Of a stretch of 64,000 nt of DNA, positions 37,601-38,640 are shown in pieces. A program made the translations under genes and the position numbers. The stretch comes from Symbiodinium natans (taxonomy: Eukaryota; Sar; Dinophyceae; Suessiales; Symbiodiniaceae): positions 312,001 to 376,000 of the forward strand of contig CAJNDS010002091.1 in NCBI GenBank assembly GCA_905221605.1, in the 5' to 3' direction. The first letter of the stretch is position 1. Each line of letters starts with the position of its first letter. The notes beneath the pieces were generated by a model. It was not told the origin of the DNA and did no database searches. It saw only the letters and a program-made list of their open reading frames with translations.

Positions 37601-38203
37601 TAAACCCTGAAGCCTGAAGCTTCAGACCCCGAAGCCTGAACACCGAACTCTCAAACCTTGAGCCCTTCGAAGTATAAACGCTATGAACCCTCTAAACCCT
37701 CCAAACTCTCTAAACTCTGTCAACCTGAACCCCTCGAATAAAACACAAACCCCAAACCTGAAACCCCAAACCCTAAACCCCAAACCCAAACCTTAAACCC
37801 AAAACCCAAACCCCAAAGCAAAAAAACTTTAAACCCTAAAACCCTAAACCCCAAACCCAAAACCCCCAAACCCGAAAGCCCAAACCCTAAACCCCTAACC
37901 CTACACCCCAAACCCTACAAACCCTACAAACCCCAAACCCTTAACCCAAAACCCTACAAACCGTGCAAACCCTACAAACCCTAAGCCAGAAACCCTAAAC
38001 CCCAATCCCCAAACCCAAAACCCCAACCCCCAAAACCCTAAACACCCTAACCCCAAACCCCAGACCCTAAACCCTAAACCCTAAACCCTAAACCCTAAAC
38101 CCTAAACCCTAAACCCTACACCCCAAACCCTAAACCCCGAGCCGCGCACCTTGGTCACCTCGGCACTGAGCCGCTTGGCCTCGAGCTCGGCCTCCTTCCT
38201 TTG
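750..38203 (-). CDS. Gene-level span: multi-PDZ protein in about 38 mini-exons
   Basis: Span of the exon islands listed individually from 38203 down to 750. Predicted order: coiled coil, PDZ 1 (35305-33675), linker, PDZ 2 (31838-28068), helical repeat (25416-24741), charged linker, PDZ 3 (23470-16186), coiled coil, PDZ 4 (12775-10579), linker, PDZ 5 (9240-6595), helical tail. PDZ domains usually bind C-terminal peptides of partners and act as scaffolds. From 24291 to 6595 every join is phase-compatible. Coding is only about 6% of the span. Introns use GC most often, then GT and GA. The gene start is unknown, and the last joins below 3.5 kb are weak. Confidence 0.65.
1053..1120. repeat. Foldback element family E (partial copy)
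   Basis: Contains the family E left end, GGTCCATGTACCTCA, followed by TATACTTG. Compare the fuller copies at 57086-57262 and 27843-27936. Confidence 0.55.
1693..1782 (-). CDS. Exon-like island (possible multi-PDZ gene exon)
   Basis: Thirty open codons on the minus strand between an AG acceptor (GAGTAG) and a GT donor (GTCACC). It begins RLRQTRELKLAMSLQISLGL and ends RAPAAT. It has (CCCTAAA)n on one side and (TTTAGGG)n on the other, as most exons here do. Its phase joins the exon at 3484-3552. If the donor is skipped a TGA follows, so it could end a gene. Function unknown. Confidence 0.5.
1819..1946 (+). repeat. TTTAGGG array
   Basis: About 18 perfect tandem heptamers directly right of the exon island at 1693-1782. 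Confidence 0.98.
2083..2195. repeat. Dispersed repeat family F
   Basis: Shares GGCTGCCCAGTAACCTAGGC, CTTAAAGGGG-like, AAGGGAACCTAA and ACTACTGGG segments with 3270-3455, 4225-4330, 41165-41285, 46452-46560 and 47362-47480. Non-coding, probably a short non-autonomous element. Confidence 0.7.
2196..3075. other. Intronic/intergenic telomere-like DNA
   Basis: Short CCCTAAA and TTTAGGG runs separated by unique segments. A plus-strand stretch near 2400-2452 that ends in a GTAAGC donor-like site is a weak exon candidate. I could not support a gene. Confidence 0.5.
3086..3176. repeat. Family E foldback element carrying telomere repeats in its loop
   Basis: Left arm TAAGGGTCCATGTA and right arm ACATGGACCCTTA are inverted repeats. 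Between them, about four TTTAGGG heptamers replace the loop that other copies have (see 57086-57262). Confidence 0.7.
3270..3455. repeat. Family F repeat with internal tandem duplication
   Basis: The segment from GTGCCCCTTTTTTGC to AATAAGGCTACTA occurs twice in tandem inside one family F copy. Confidence 0.8.
3484..3552 (-). CDS. Exon-like island (multi-PDZ gene, C-terminal side)
   Basis: Twenty-three codons between an AG acceptor and a GT donor (GTAGCT), starting IQAIRAARLWRDTGEEAADR. It starts and ends in phase 0, which fits the exon upstream at 6595-6642. Arg/Glu-rich helical character. The join across the element at 4722-5348 is inferred. Confidence 0.55.
3561..3640. repeat. Tandem duplication of about 40 bp
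   Basis: Two near-identical copies containing TATATAGATACCCTTGGCAA, immediately right of the exon acceptor at 3552. Confidence 0.85.
3758..3900. repeat. Foldback element family A
   Basis: Begins CTTGGAGGGTCATGGTACTT and ends with the inverted counterpart ACATGAACCTCTAAG. Internal arms also pair (GGTTATGAGTACAGTTATAA against the left half). Ten copies or partial copies in this window. Confidence 0.8.
4225..4330. repeat. Dispersed repeat family F
   Basis: Shares GCTTAAAGGGGTTTACAAAG and AGGGTACTACTGGGCATCC with the other family F copies. A shorter related piece lies at 4074-4150. Confidence 0.7.
4722..5348. mobile_element. Non-autonomous element with perfect 28-bp terminal inverted repeats
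   Basis: Bases 4722-4749 (starting GGGTTCGGCCGGTCCACACT) are the exact reverse complement of 5321-5348. Inside are three copies of a unit that starts CAGTCACCACCAGCAGACCC (near 4745, 5005, 5214) and runs into a 12-bp minisatellite. It has no transposase. A target-site duplication could not be fixed because both flanks are telomere-like. It sits in one of the introns between 6.6 and 3.5 kb. A cut-and-paste DNA transposon derivative is the likeliest origin (inference). Confidence 0.85.
4800..5290. repeat. 12-bp minisatellite (GGTGCTATTTCT)n in three blocks
   Basis: Units GGTGCTATTTCT, GGTGCTATTCCT and TGTGCTATTTTT repeat in blocks near 4800-4993, 5070-5203 and 5273-5286. Because 12 is a multiple of three, several frames stay open and give repetitive ORFs; these are not genes. 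Confidence 0.95.
5407..5428 (-). CDS. Very short exon candidate
   Basis: Island of 22 bp between AAGCAG and a GTGATC donor on the minus strand. Too short for independent support; listed because its position and splice sites match the neighbouring exons. Confidence 0.2.
5490..5580 (-). repeat. CCCTAAA array
   Basis: About 12 perfect heptamers. Confidence 0.97.
6595..6642 (-). CDS. PDZ domain 5, last exon (multi-PDZ gene)
   Basis: After acceptor GCAG the minus strand reads ELVAKIKGLKSEGATE. It then reaches a GAG|GC donor; GT five bases further (end 6590) is the alternative. The residues align with the ends of PDZ 4 (DLVARIQ then ALKAEG) and PDZ 3 (ELEKRLE then ALKAEG), so this is the last helix and strand of a PDZ domain. 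Phase 0 start matches the exon at 7379-7431. On the + strand CCCTAAA repeats lie directly to the left, that is at the start of the following intron. Confidence 0.75.
6996..7089 (+). repeat. TTTAGGG array
   Basis: About 13 perfect heptamers in the intron between exons 7379-7431 and 6595-6642. Confidence 0.97.
7379..7431 (-). CDS. PDZ domain 5, exon 3 of 4
   Basis: After ATCAG, two bases complete a Gly codon started at the previous exon, then RLWKLNTAAGAPVATAK, then a GC donor (AAG|GC). This corresponds to the PDZ strand/loop GxLWxLN before the second helix. Phases match on both sides (1+2, then 0). A different frame gives an Arg-rich peptide, but only this frame keeps phase and PDZ alignment. 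Confidence 0.7.
7465..7552 (+). repeat. TTTAGGG array
   Basis: About 11 heptamers directly right of the exon at 7379-7431; in the sense strand this is (CCCTAAA)n leading to the acceptor. Confidence 0.97.
7940..8468 (-). repeat. TATA-bearing telomere variant array (CCCTATAAA)n
   Basis: More than 500 bp of CCCTATAAA, CCCTATATAAA and CCCTATAAG units, unlike the plain heptamer elsewhere. It fills much of the intron between exons 8486-8525 and 7379-7431 and ends about 18 bp from the donor of the first. Confidence 0.95.
8486..8525 (-). CDS. PDZ domain 5, exon 2 of 4
   Basis: Minus strand reads EVKEGSQAQKLGV plus one base, a textbook PDZ segment (V-x-x-G-S-Q-A-x-x-L-G). Acceptor CCAG, donor GC (TAG|GC). 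The previous exon ends AAG|GAGG and this one begins CAG|GAGG, so the intron is flanked by a direct repeat AGGAGG. Confidence 0.8.
8543..8600 (+). repeat. TTTAGGG array
   Basis: Eight heptamers immediately right of the exon at 8486-8525. Confidence 0.95.
9169..9240 (-). CDS. PDZ domain 5, first exon
   Basis: Twenty-four codons reading EFREITMDLSQPLGIS then FTDDVVAK. This is the first strand, the carboxylate-binding loop (P-L-G-I, the GLGF equivalent) and the second strand of a PDZ domain. Acceptor GCCAG, donor GA (AAG|GAGG). Phase 0 at both ends. The sequence DLSQPLGI is shared with PDZ 3 and 4, so the domains are recent duplicates. Confidence 0.85.
9594..9650 (-). CDS. Linker exon between PDZ 4 and PDZ 5
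   Basis: Nineteen codons, GNGEKRPQPAEAPWVGTKR, between CCAG and a GT donor that is itself the first telomere-like unit (AGG|GTTTAGGG). Phase 0 both ends. Pro/Glu/Ala-rich, probably an unstructured linker. Confidence 0.7.
10579..10656 (-). CDS. PDZ domain 4, last exon and linker
   Basis: Twenty-six codons beginning ALKAEGTTTVSAVFAAP, ending in Pro/Thr/Ala-rich linker with a GAG|GC donor. ALKAEG also begins the equivalent exon of PDZ 3 at 17259-17287. The previous exon ends CAG|GC and this one starts AAG|GC. Confidence 0.8.
10955..11034 (+). repeat. TTTAGGG array
   Basis: About 11 heptamers in the intron upstream of exon 10579-10656. Confidence 0.96.
11142..11220. repeat. Tandem duplication ending in poly-G
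   Basis: GCAGTAGGATATTTTGAGGT plus a G run, present twice in tandem. Confidence 0.8.
11531..11607. repeat. Foldback element family B
   Basis: Arms GTCCTTAGTAGGGATG and CATCCCTACTAAGGAC are perfect inverted repeats, with the family B right end GGGGAACATCCCAA. Confidence 0.85.
11673..11716 (-). CDS. PDZ domain 4, exon 3
   Basis: Two bases complete Gly, then EAFTNTRDLVARIQ, the PDZ second helix, then a CAG|GC donor. Acceptor is GTAG. The previous exon ends GCAG|GC and this begins TAG|GC, giving the repeated AGGC at both ends of the intron. Phase agrees (1+2, ending 0). Confidence 0.8.
11906..12269 (-). repeat. Long CCCTAAA array
   Basis: About 50 heptamers with few interruptions, one A-run near 12187. 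In the sense direction it opens the intron that follows exon 12296-12352. Confidence 0.98.
12296..12352 (-). CDS. PDZ domain 4, exon 2
   Basis: Two bases complete Gly, then SQAARLGVEAGWRAVSLA plus one base. This is the PDZ G-S-Q-A-A-R-L-G-V turn and the fourth strand. Acceptor CTCAG, donor GC. If the donor is ignored the frame hits TAA after eight more codons. Flanked by the long CCCTAAA array on the left and a TTTAGGG array on the right. Confidence 0.85.
12364..12527 (+). repeat. Long TTTAGGG array
   Basis: About 23 heptamers. Together with 11906-12269 it brackets the 57-bp exon between them. Confidence 0.98.
12706..12775 (-). CDS. PDZ domain 4, first exon
   Basis: Reads ELDLSQPLGILFNKTLEAES then VNE plus one base. 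It carries the carboxylate-binding loop P-L-G-I. Acceptor CTGAG, donor GC (GAAG|GC); the next exon begins CAG|GC, so AGGC is repeated at both ends of the intron. Phase 0 start, phase 1 end. Confidence 0.85.
13137..13249. repeat. Foldback element family A
   Basis: Starts GCTTGGAGGTTCATGGGTAC and ends ACCCACGAACCGCCAAGC, a degenerate inverted match. Confidence 0.7.
13360..13468 (-). repeat. CCCTAAA array
   Basis: About 14 heptamers. Confidence 0.95.
13614..13712 (+). repeat. TTTAGGG array
   Basis: About 14 heptamers. The segment between this and 13360-13468 did not yield a phase-compatible exon. Confidence 0.95.
14069..14179. repeat. Foldback element family B
   Basis: TTGGGGATGCC, AACAGTCCTTAATAGGGAT on the left; ACTGTTAGTTTAAGGGGGAA and CATCCCAA on the right; a poly-C run lies in the loop. 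Confidence 0.8.
14184..14266 (+). repeat. TTTAGGG array
   Basis: About 12 heptamers abutting the right end of a family B element. Confidence 0.97.
14298..14327 (-). CDS. Exon before PDZ domain 4
   Basis: Ten codons, RYQARLNMRE, between CTCAG and an AG|GT donor. Phase 0 on both sides, so it joins the exon at 15214-15294 to the first exon of PDZ 4. Confidence 0.55.
15214..15294 (-). CDS. Coiled-coil exon between PDZ 3 and PDZ 4
   Basis: Twenty-seven codons after GGCAG: VKTPSTAADAAAMLRERAAA then VAREEE, followed by a GAG|GC donor (a GT donor 28 bases on is possible). Helical and charged, probably coiled coil. The opposite strand also has an open frame (15197-15457), judged a shadow. Confidence 0.7.
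15692..15955. repeat. Foldback element family B with telomere array and poly-C in its loop
   Basis: The left end GTCGGGATGTTCCCC, CTCCTTAATAGGGATT pairs with the right end ATCCCTATTAAGGA, GGGGGAGCATCCC. The loop, normally about 20-30 bp, holds about 19 CCCTAAA units and a run of about 26 C (15735-15904). Confidence 0.85.
15958..16045 (+). repeat. TTTAGGG array
   Basis: About 11 heptamers abutting the family B element. A half copy of family B follows at 16054-16112. Confidence 0.95.
16186..16222 (-). CDS. PDZ domain 3 C-terminal exon and linker
   Basis: One base completes Gln, then MMFQPAAVPATE, ending GAG|GC. Acceptor CACGAG. It plays the same role as TTTVSAVFAAP in the PDZ 4 exon at 10579-10656. 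Confidence 0.6.
16617..16780. repeat. Foldback element family A
   Basis: Starts GCTTGGAGGTTCAGGGTACC and ends GTACCCCTGAACCTCCAAGT, near-perfect inverted ends of about 18 bp. Confidence 0.85.
16846..16898 (+). repeat. TTTAGGG array
   Basis: Seven to eight heptamers. Confidence 0.95.
17093..17226 (-). repeat. CCCTAAA array
   Basis: About 18 heptamers, left of the exon at 17259-17287. Confidence 0.98.
17259..17287 (-). CDS. PDZ domain 3, penultimate exon
   Basis: ALKAEGCLG plus two bases, then a GT donor. Acceptor ATCAG. Previous exon ends GAG|GC and this begins CAG|GC. ALKAEG equals the start of the PDZ 4 exon at 10656. Confidence 0.7.
17322..17420 (+). repeat. TTTAGGG array with TTTGGGG units
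   Basis: About 13 heptamers, several with G for A at the fourth position. Confidence 0.95.
17818..17913. repeat. Foldback element family E
   Basis: GGATCCACGTACCTCA, TACTTGGGCCCCAA, AAGTACTTTAAGGTCCAAG, GAACATGGA. The two halves are inverted. Confidence 0.75.
17984..18043 (-). CDS. PDZ domain 3, exon 4
   Basis: Twenty codons: VLGFAGDEVRDVQELEKRLE, the last strand pair and second helix of a PDZ domain. Acceptor CGAAG, donor GAG|GC. Joined to the previous exon it reads GPGWE then VLGFAG, a normal PDZ register. The adjacent right intron end contains CCCTAAA repeats in the sense direction. Confidence 0.8.
18308..18410. repeat. Foldback element family B
   Basis: Best-preserved interior: ATACTAACAGCCCTTCATAG on the left and CCCTATTAAGGACTGTTAGT on the right are inverted repeats; outer ends TTGGGATG and AGTCCCAA. 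Confidence 0.85.
18700..18840 (+). repeat. TTTGGGG variant array
   Basis: After three TTTAGGG units the array switches cleanly to about 16 TTTGGGG units, showing local homogenisation of a variant. Confidence 0.95.
18842..18942. repeat. Foldback element family B
   Basis: TTGGGCTGTTCCCCCTTAT left end and AGAAGGGGGAACATCCCAA right end; abuts the TTTGGGG array. Confidence 0.8.
19115..19656 (-). pseudogene. Degenerate coding remnant, family unknown
   Basis: In one minus-strand frame from 19656 the sequence reads like protein (LGNAGQKFGLPGILTRERDN, later ALGWKEPAAIDVGFPDHG) and then stops near 19510. Another frame continues with EYQELFGRCVRWFFGW and FNVPFAPCSPFAV to about 19312. The change of frame suggests a broken gene. 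It lies inside the intron between exons 20095-20127 and 17984-18043 and has no telomere repeats, so it may be an inserted fragment. I do not recognise the family. Confidence 0.4.
19796..19915. repeat. Foldback element family A, degenerate
   Basis: GCTTGGAGGTTCATGGGTAG at the left end; right end weakly conserved. Confidence 0.55.
19967..20044 (-). repeat. CCCTAAA array
   Basis: About 11 heptamers, about 50 bp from the exon at 20095-20127. Confidence 0.95.
20095..20127 (-). CDS. PDZ domain 3, exon 3
   Basis: Eleven codons, AARLGIGPGWE. Acceptor CCCAG, donor GAG|GC. The upstream exon ends KPGSQ with donor CAG|GC, so the join reads GSQ-AARLGIGPGWE, matching PDZ 4 (SQAARLGVEAGW). A 33-bp exon that would never be found by ORF length. 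Confidence 0.85.
20261..20342. repeat. Foldback element family A, partial
   Basis: ACTTGGAGGTTCATCGGCAG left end only. Confidence 0.5.
20521..20712 (+). repeat. TTTAGGG then TTTGGGG array
   Basis: Five or six TTTAGGG units switching to about 20 TTTGGGG units. The open frames through it (Asn-Pro-Lys or Trp-Gly-Leu repeats) are artefacts. Confidence 0.95.
20717..20822. repeat. Dispersed repeat family G
   Basis: CTGGTTCTTAGTAGGGAATGA, TGAAGGGTAT, CTCATTCCC; the second copy is at 38296-38376. Confidence 0.65.
21029..21110 (+). repeat. Dispersed repeat family J
   Basis: About 80 bp including GAAGGAAGCTGGGAAAC and GCTTGCGAAGCAAGCCGAGC, present in opposite orientation at 59890-59992. Confidence 0.8.
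21320..21720 (-). other. Unique GC-balanced block with overlapping open frames
   Basis: Two minus-strand frames stay open for about 125 and 133 codons, one Gly-rich (GGKEGVLLWATGGVVKGG). The block is in the intron between PDZ exons 22209-22275 and 20095-20127 and is bracketed in the non-exonic polarity (TTTAGGG left, CCCTAAA right). Could be a fossil insertion; no family recognised. Confidence 0.3.
21731..21790 (-). repeat. CCCTAAA array
   Basis: About 8 heptamers, continuing as CCCTAAG variants. Confidence 0.9.
22209..22275 (-). CDS. PDZ domain 3, exon 2
   Basis: One base completes Leu, then SQPLGIVWYPSLVVKSVKPG and SQ, followed by a CAG|GC donor. Contains the carboxylate-binding loop (P-L-G-I), second strand and the K-P-G-S-Q turn. 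Acceptor CTCAG. CAGGC is repeated at both ends of the following 2.1-kb intron. Confidence 0.88.
22288..22420 (+). repeat. TTTAGGG array with TGTAGGG and TTCAGGG variants
   Basis: About 18 heptamers in sub-blocks of variants, right of exon 22209-22275. Confidence 0.95.
22479..22663 (+). repeat. Poly-G and G-rich GGGGGTT block
   Basis: Runs of 32 and 29 G around degenerate GGGGGTT units. Gly/Trp-only frames here are artefacts. Strong potential for quadruplexes. Confidence 0.95.
22787..22928. repeat. Foldback element family C
   Basis: AGTATGGTCCCTTGAATTGG, then ATAAGGGCCCATACTTCGGATCC. Copies at 27672, 29140, 37271, 59377, 62925 and 63848. Confidence 0.7.
23416..23470 (-). CDS. PDZ domain 3, first exon with linker
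   Basis: Two bases complete a Gly codon from the previous exon, then DPNVPMVVPPPIDIDLD plus CT, ending at a GC donor. The next exon supplies the missing base to give LSQPLG. Acceptor GCAG. Upstream linker is Pro-rich. Confidence 0.75.
24234..24291 (-). CDS. Charged helical exon before PDZ domain 3
   Basis: EQEVIAEKKEELRPPPRHS plus one base. Acceptor CCGAG, donor GC; the next exon begins CAG|GC. The previous exon ends AAG|GA and this begins GAG|GA, again a direct repeat. A + strand CCCTAAA array ends close by on the left. Confidence 0.7.
24355..24418 (+). repeat. TTTAGGG array
   Basis: About 8 heptamers right of exon 24234-24291. Confidence 0.95.
24741..24885 (-). CDS. Exon with possible one-base frameshift (helical repeat)
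   Basis: From 24885 one frame reads PPSDGDKEANIEALL and stops at TAG. The next frame then reads PAHPSWIAGNVAYLRDLHF and QTRMALLNPEGK up to an AAG|GA donor. The two halves together resemble the preceding exon pair (EPNLMKLFVEHGLPVAG and LYAARNLMCDQAALDGG), so a repeated domain with an indel in this copy is plausible. Only the second half, entered at 24763 or earlier, keeps phase with its neighbours. Confidence 0.5.
24918..25172 (-). repeat. CCCTAAA array with TCCTAAA and AAAGCCT variants
   Basis: About 250 bp; in the sense direction it opens the intron after exon 25177-25230, only a few bases from its donor. Confidence 0.96.
25177..25230 (-). CDS. Exon of the multi-PDZ gene (helical repeat, second half)
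   Basis: One base completes Arg, then LYAARNLMCDQAALDGG plus AG and a GT donor (GTTGGGG). Acceptor CAAG. The intron to the previous exon is only 58 bp. Confidence 0.75.
25289..25416 (-). CDS. Exon of the multi-PDZ gene (helical repeat, first half)
   Basis: The longest PDZ-gene exon: 42 codons plus two bases between GTCAG and an AG|GT donor. Segments include GTAPEERAAYPKQELGLDRE and NLMKLFVEHGLPVAGHKMLG. Not PDZ; helical, possibly an ankyrin-like or related repeat, but I do not assign it. Plus-strand ORFs over the same bases are shadows. Confidence 0.75.
26240..26271 (-). CDS. Short exon of the multi-PDZ gene
   Basis: Two bases complete Gly, then RREECQTRSQ. Both boundaries are AG/GC (CCCAG|GC ... 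GCAG|GC). Supported mainly by phase agreement with 28068-28151 and 25289-25416. Confidence 0.4.
26446..26590. repeat. 75-bp imperfect tandem duplication
   Basis: ACCTTAAGAACCCCAAACCT ... ATTACAAAACCCC recurs as ACCTTAAGAACCCGAAACCT ... ATTACAGAATCCC. Confidence 0.7.
26755..26930. repeat. Microsatellites: CACA, GATA and (TA)n
   Basis: Mixed CACACAC, TAGATAGATAGACAGATAGA and TATATATATATATA tracts. Confidence 0.95.
27110..27182. repeat. 36-bp tandem duplication
   Basis: TTTAAAAAGAGGGGTTAGGC occurs twice in tandem within near-identical units. Confidence 0.85.
27672..27797. repeat. Foldback element family C
   Basis: CATGGGCCCTTAGTATGGGC left arm and GTAAAGGGCCCAT right arm. Confidence 0.8.
27843..27936. 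repeat. Foldback element family E
   Basis: TACACTTGGGCCCCAAAGTC left and CTTCAAGGCCCAAGT, AGGTACATGGACCCTTAGGG right. Confidence 0.8.
27953..28052 (-). repeat. CCCTAAA array
   Basis: About 14 heptamers left of the exon at 28068-28151. Confidence 0.97.
28068..28151 (-). CDS. PDZ domain 2, last exon
   Basis: Two bases complete Val, then SSLRIEHVRDMLKEV and PPQSRELQMSAW, with a GT donor formed by the first telomere-like unit (GGG|GTTTAGGG). Second helix and last strand of a PDZ domain. Acceptor GGAAG. Confidence 0.65.
28758..28911. repeat. Foldback element family A
   Basis: ACTTGGAGAATCATGG left and CCGTGAACCTCCAAGT right, with pairing interiors. Confidence 0.75.
29140..29410. repeat. Family C element interrupted by a nested foldback and telomere repeats
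   Basis: Left half GCATGGTCCCTTAGTATGGG ends at about 29188. Right half AAGGGTCCATACTTCAGAAC starts at about 29337. Between them lie a second foldback (29190-29270) and about nine CCCTAAA units. Confidence 0.8.
29190..29270. mobile_element. Nested foldback element family D (21-bp inverted ends)
   Basis: TACTTGGAAGCTCTTTTGAC at the left and GTCAAAAGGGCTTCCAAGTA at the right are near-perfect inverted repeats. It sits inside a family C element. Confidence 0.8.
29445..29526. repeat. Foldback element family E
   Basis: TTCTTGGGCCCC on the left and CTTTAAGGCCCAAGTA, GGTACATGGACCCTTAGGGA on the right. Confidence 0.75.
29694..29726 (-). CDS. PDZ domain 2, exon 3
   Basis: Two bases complete Gly, then IRPGAIVANI plus one base. 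Together with the previous exon this gives LGIRPGAIVANI, the third and fourth strands of a PDZ domain. Acceptor CCTAG, donor GC. Longer frames overlap on both strands; the PDZ match picks this one. Confidence 0.65.
30250..30400. repeat. A+T-rich low-complexity tract
   Basis: Runs such as AATAATAACAATAATA in an otherwise GC-balanced region. Confidence 0.7.
30550..30605. repeat. Perfect-arm short palindrome
   Basis: TCATATACCCTATACTGTA and TACTATAGGGTATATGA form a hairpin with a short loop. Confidence 0.75.
30766..30847 (-). CDS. PDZ domain 2, exon 2
   Basis: Reads DSELGLVHVSSSTGVARAYG then AQAVKTL plus one base. Acceptor CTGAG, phase 0 start. The boundary that preserves the PDZ register (TTGG|GGACC) lacks a GT/GC/GA donor. 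Without splicing the frame reaches TGA after four more codons. So the donor is either non-canonical or mutated, or this exon can be terminal. Confidence 0.65.
31734..31838 (-). CDS. PDZ domain 2, first exon with linker
   Basis: Thirty-five codons: APPVAEGVKEVAIVFSPPP then IVASFEKRPMGFTVAK. The motif K-R-P-M-G-F is the carboxylate-binding loop. Acceptor TTAG|GC, donor AAG|GC. Phase 0 at both ends. Confidence 0.8.
31856..31910 (+). repeat. TTTAGGG array
   Basis: About 8 heptamers directly right of exon 31734-31838. Confidence 0.97.
32137..32163 (-). CDS. Short exon between PDZ 1 and PDZ 2
   Basis: Nine codons, DRMANLISQ, between CAACAG and CAG|GTGCGC. Phase 0 on both sides. Confidence 0.5.
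32334..32476. repeat. Dispersed repeat family H
   Basis: CTTGGCTGCTCTTAGCAGGG and AAAGTTACAGTAAAGCACCAC, conserved with 55408-55552, whose middle is replaced by telomere repeats. Confidence 0.7.
32498..32539 (-). CDS. Exon candidate between PDZ 1 and PDZ 2
   Basis: Fourteen codons, PVHRQGELAGGDRR, from AAG to a GTGAAC donor keep phase 0. Another frame reads SLYTDKESSRAEIAE and then TGA, which would make this a gene end, so the call is uncertain. Confidence 0.4.
32588..32664 (-). repeat. CCCTAAA array
   Basis: About 11 heptamers. Confidence 0.97.
32697..32732 (-). CDS. Exon candidate between PDZ 1 and PDZ 2
   Basis: Twelve codons, AVRTWPGIGALE, from CAGAG to a GAG|GT donor, phase 0 both ends. 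Confidence 0.45.
33363..33457. repeat. Foldback element family B
   Basis: AGTCCTTAATGGGGATT left and AATCCCTATTAAGGACT right; outer ends TTGGGGATG and GGTCCCAA. Confidence 0.8.
33594..33672 (-). repeat. CCCTAAA array
   Basis: About 11 heptamers, ending at the donor of exon 33675-33779. Confidence 0.97.
33675..33779 (-). CDS. PDZ domain 1, last exon
   Basis: Thirty-five codons: DSQGFALGIRPNWRVRSVGG then VEVQKTTDLKDPPLL, followed by a GT donor (GTTTGGGG). This is the PDZ L-G-I-R-P-x-W-x-V-x-S-V-x-G-x-x-V pattern. Acceptor GCAAG|GAC, and the previous exon ends GAG|GAC. Arrays bracket it: CCCTAAA left, TTTAGGG right. Confidence 0.88.
33800..33985 (+). repeat. Long TTTAGGG array
   Basis: About 26 heptamers with a few TCTAGGG and GCTTAGGG variants. 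Confidence 0.97.
34444..34485 (-). CDS. PDZ domain 1, exon 2
   Basis: Fourteen codons, PRFNDFLVTKTVQE, the second strand of a PDZ domain. Acceptor CAACAG, donor GA (GAG|GAC). Confidence 0.7.
34739..34946 (-). repeat. Long CCCTAAA array
   Basis: About 29 heptamers with two short deletions. Confidence 0.98.
35038..35222 (-). repeat. CCCTAAA array with CCCGAAA and CCCTAAG variants
   Basis: About 25 heptamers, ending some 25 bp left of the donor of exon 35247-35305. Confidence 0.96.
35247..35305 (-). CDS. PDZ domain 1, first exon
   Basis: Two bases complete Gly, then IIVVVDLRRPLGCVCFGRK, with P-L-G-C as the carboxylate-binding loop. Acceptor CACAG|GC, donor AAG|GC. The preceding exon ends GCAG, so phases fit. 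The plus-strand ORF over this region is a shadow. Confidence 0.8.
35530..35670. repeat. Foldback element family A
   Basis: TACTTGGAGGTTCAGGGTAC left, ACCCTGAACCTCCAAGTA right: about 19-bp inverted ends. Confidence 0.88.
36443..36541. repeat. Foldback element family B
   Basis: TTGGGATGTTCCTCCTTATA left, GTATAAGGGGGAAGATCCTAA right, with CAATCCTTAATAGGGATTAT pairing the interior. Confidence 0.85.
36588..36676 (-). repeat. CCCTAAA array starting at a splice donor
   Basis: About 12 heptamers; the last unit forms the donor GCAG|GTTTAGGG of exon 36677-36743. Confidence 0.97.
36677..36743 (-). CDS. Helical exon before PDZ domain 1
   Basis: GMLRATVDQLARGTESLNPE then PA plus one base, with GT donor inside the telomere-like array. 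Acceptor GCCAG. Phase 0 start, phase 1 end, matching 38150-38203 and 35247-35305. Confidence 0.75.
37078..37222. repeat. Foldback element family A
   Basis: ACTTGGAGGTTCATGGTACT left; CTCTGAACCTCCAAGT right; poly-C run follows. Confidence 0.85.
37271..37445. repeat. Foldback element family C with internal duplication
   Basis: TTCATGGGCCCCTAGAATGG left; GGACCATTCTAAGGGCAGCTATG right; ACCCTTATATACCCCTA repeated inside. Confidence 0.8.
37725..38135 (-). repeat. Degenerate CCCTAAA/CCCCAAA array
   Basis: Mostly variants (CCCCAAA, CCCTACAAA, CCCAAA) then perfect heptamers near 38066-38117. Open frames rich in Gly-Leu-Gly are artefacts. Confidence 0.9.
38150..38203 (-). CDS. Coiled-coil exon (upstream end of the multi-PDZ chain)
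   Basis: Eighteen codons, QRKEAELEAKRLSAEVTK, between CTCAG and AAG|GTGCGC. Heptad-like Leu/Ala spacing. Phase 0 both ends. Confidence 0.7.
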
Positions 38204-38232
38204 CTGAGGGCTCTAGGGGGGCTCTTTGAGGG

Positions 38233-38294
38233 GTTTAGGGTTTAGGGTTTAGGGTTTAGGGTTTAGGGTTTAGGGTTTAGGGTTTAGGGTTTAG
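38233..38294 (+). repeat. TTTAGGG array
   Basis: About 9 heptamers right of exon 38150-38203. Confidence 0.97.
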
Positions 38295-38295
38295 G

Positions 38296-38376
38296 CTGGC
38301 CGGTTCTTTGTAGGGAATGAGGGAATGGGTACCCTAAATAATCCCTTAAAGGGTATAGAAAGGGCTCTAATTCCCC
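38296..38376. repeat. Dispersed repeat family G
   Basis: GGTTCTTTGTAGGGAATGAG, CCCTTAAAGGGTAT; compare 20717-20822. Confidence 0.65.
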
Positions 38377-38399
38377 AAATGTTTAGGGTTTGGGGTTTA

Positions 38400-38640
38400 G
38401 AGAAGTTTGCTTGGAACATGCCAAGACCAGCTTGTAAGAGTGAAAAGGTTCCTAGGCGTGGGTCTGTTGCACGAGTTTGAACAATTCTTGTGGCATTCCA
38501 GTGGGCATCGTGGACCCCCACACTTTCTTCGAATACTTCGACTGCAGTTGGCGGACGATGCAAAGAGGCTTCAGGGCCCGATTGTGACATGTCTACAGGT
38601 TCGTATAGCCGACTGCCAGTTGGGTCACTAGAGCCTTGAA
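38400..38640. other. Unique block, no gene assigned
   Basis: Open on both strands for about 75 and 99 codons. The minus reading contains VEVFEESVGVHDAHW. It lacks telomere repeats and may be an inserted fragment. Not recognised. Confidence 0.3.
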
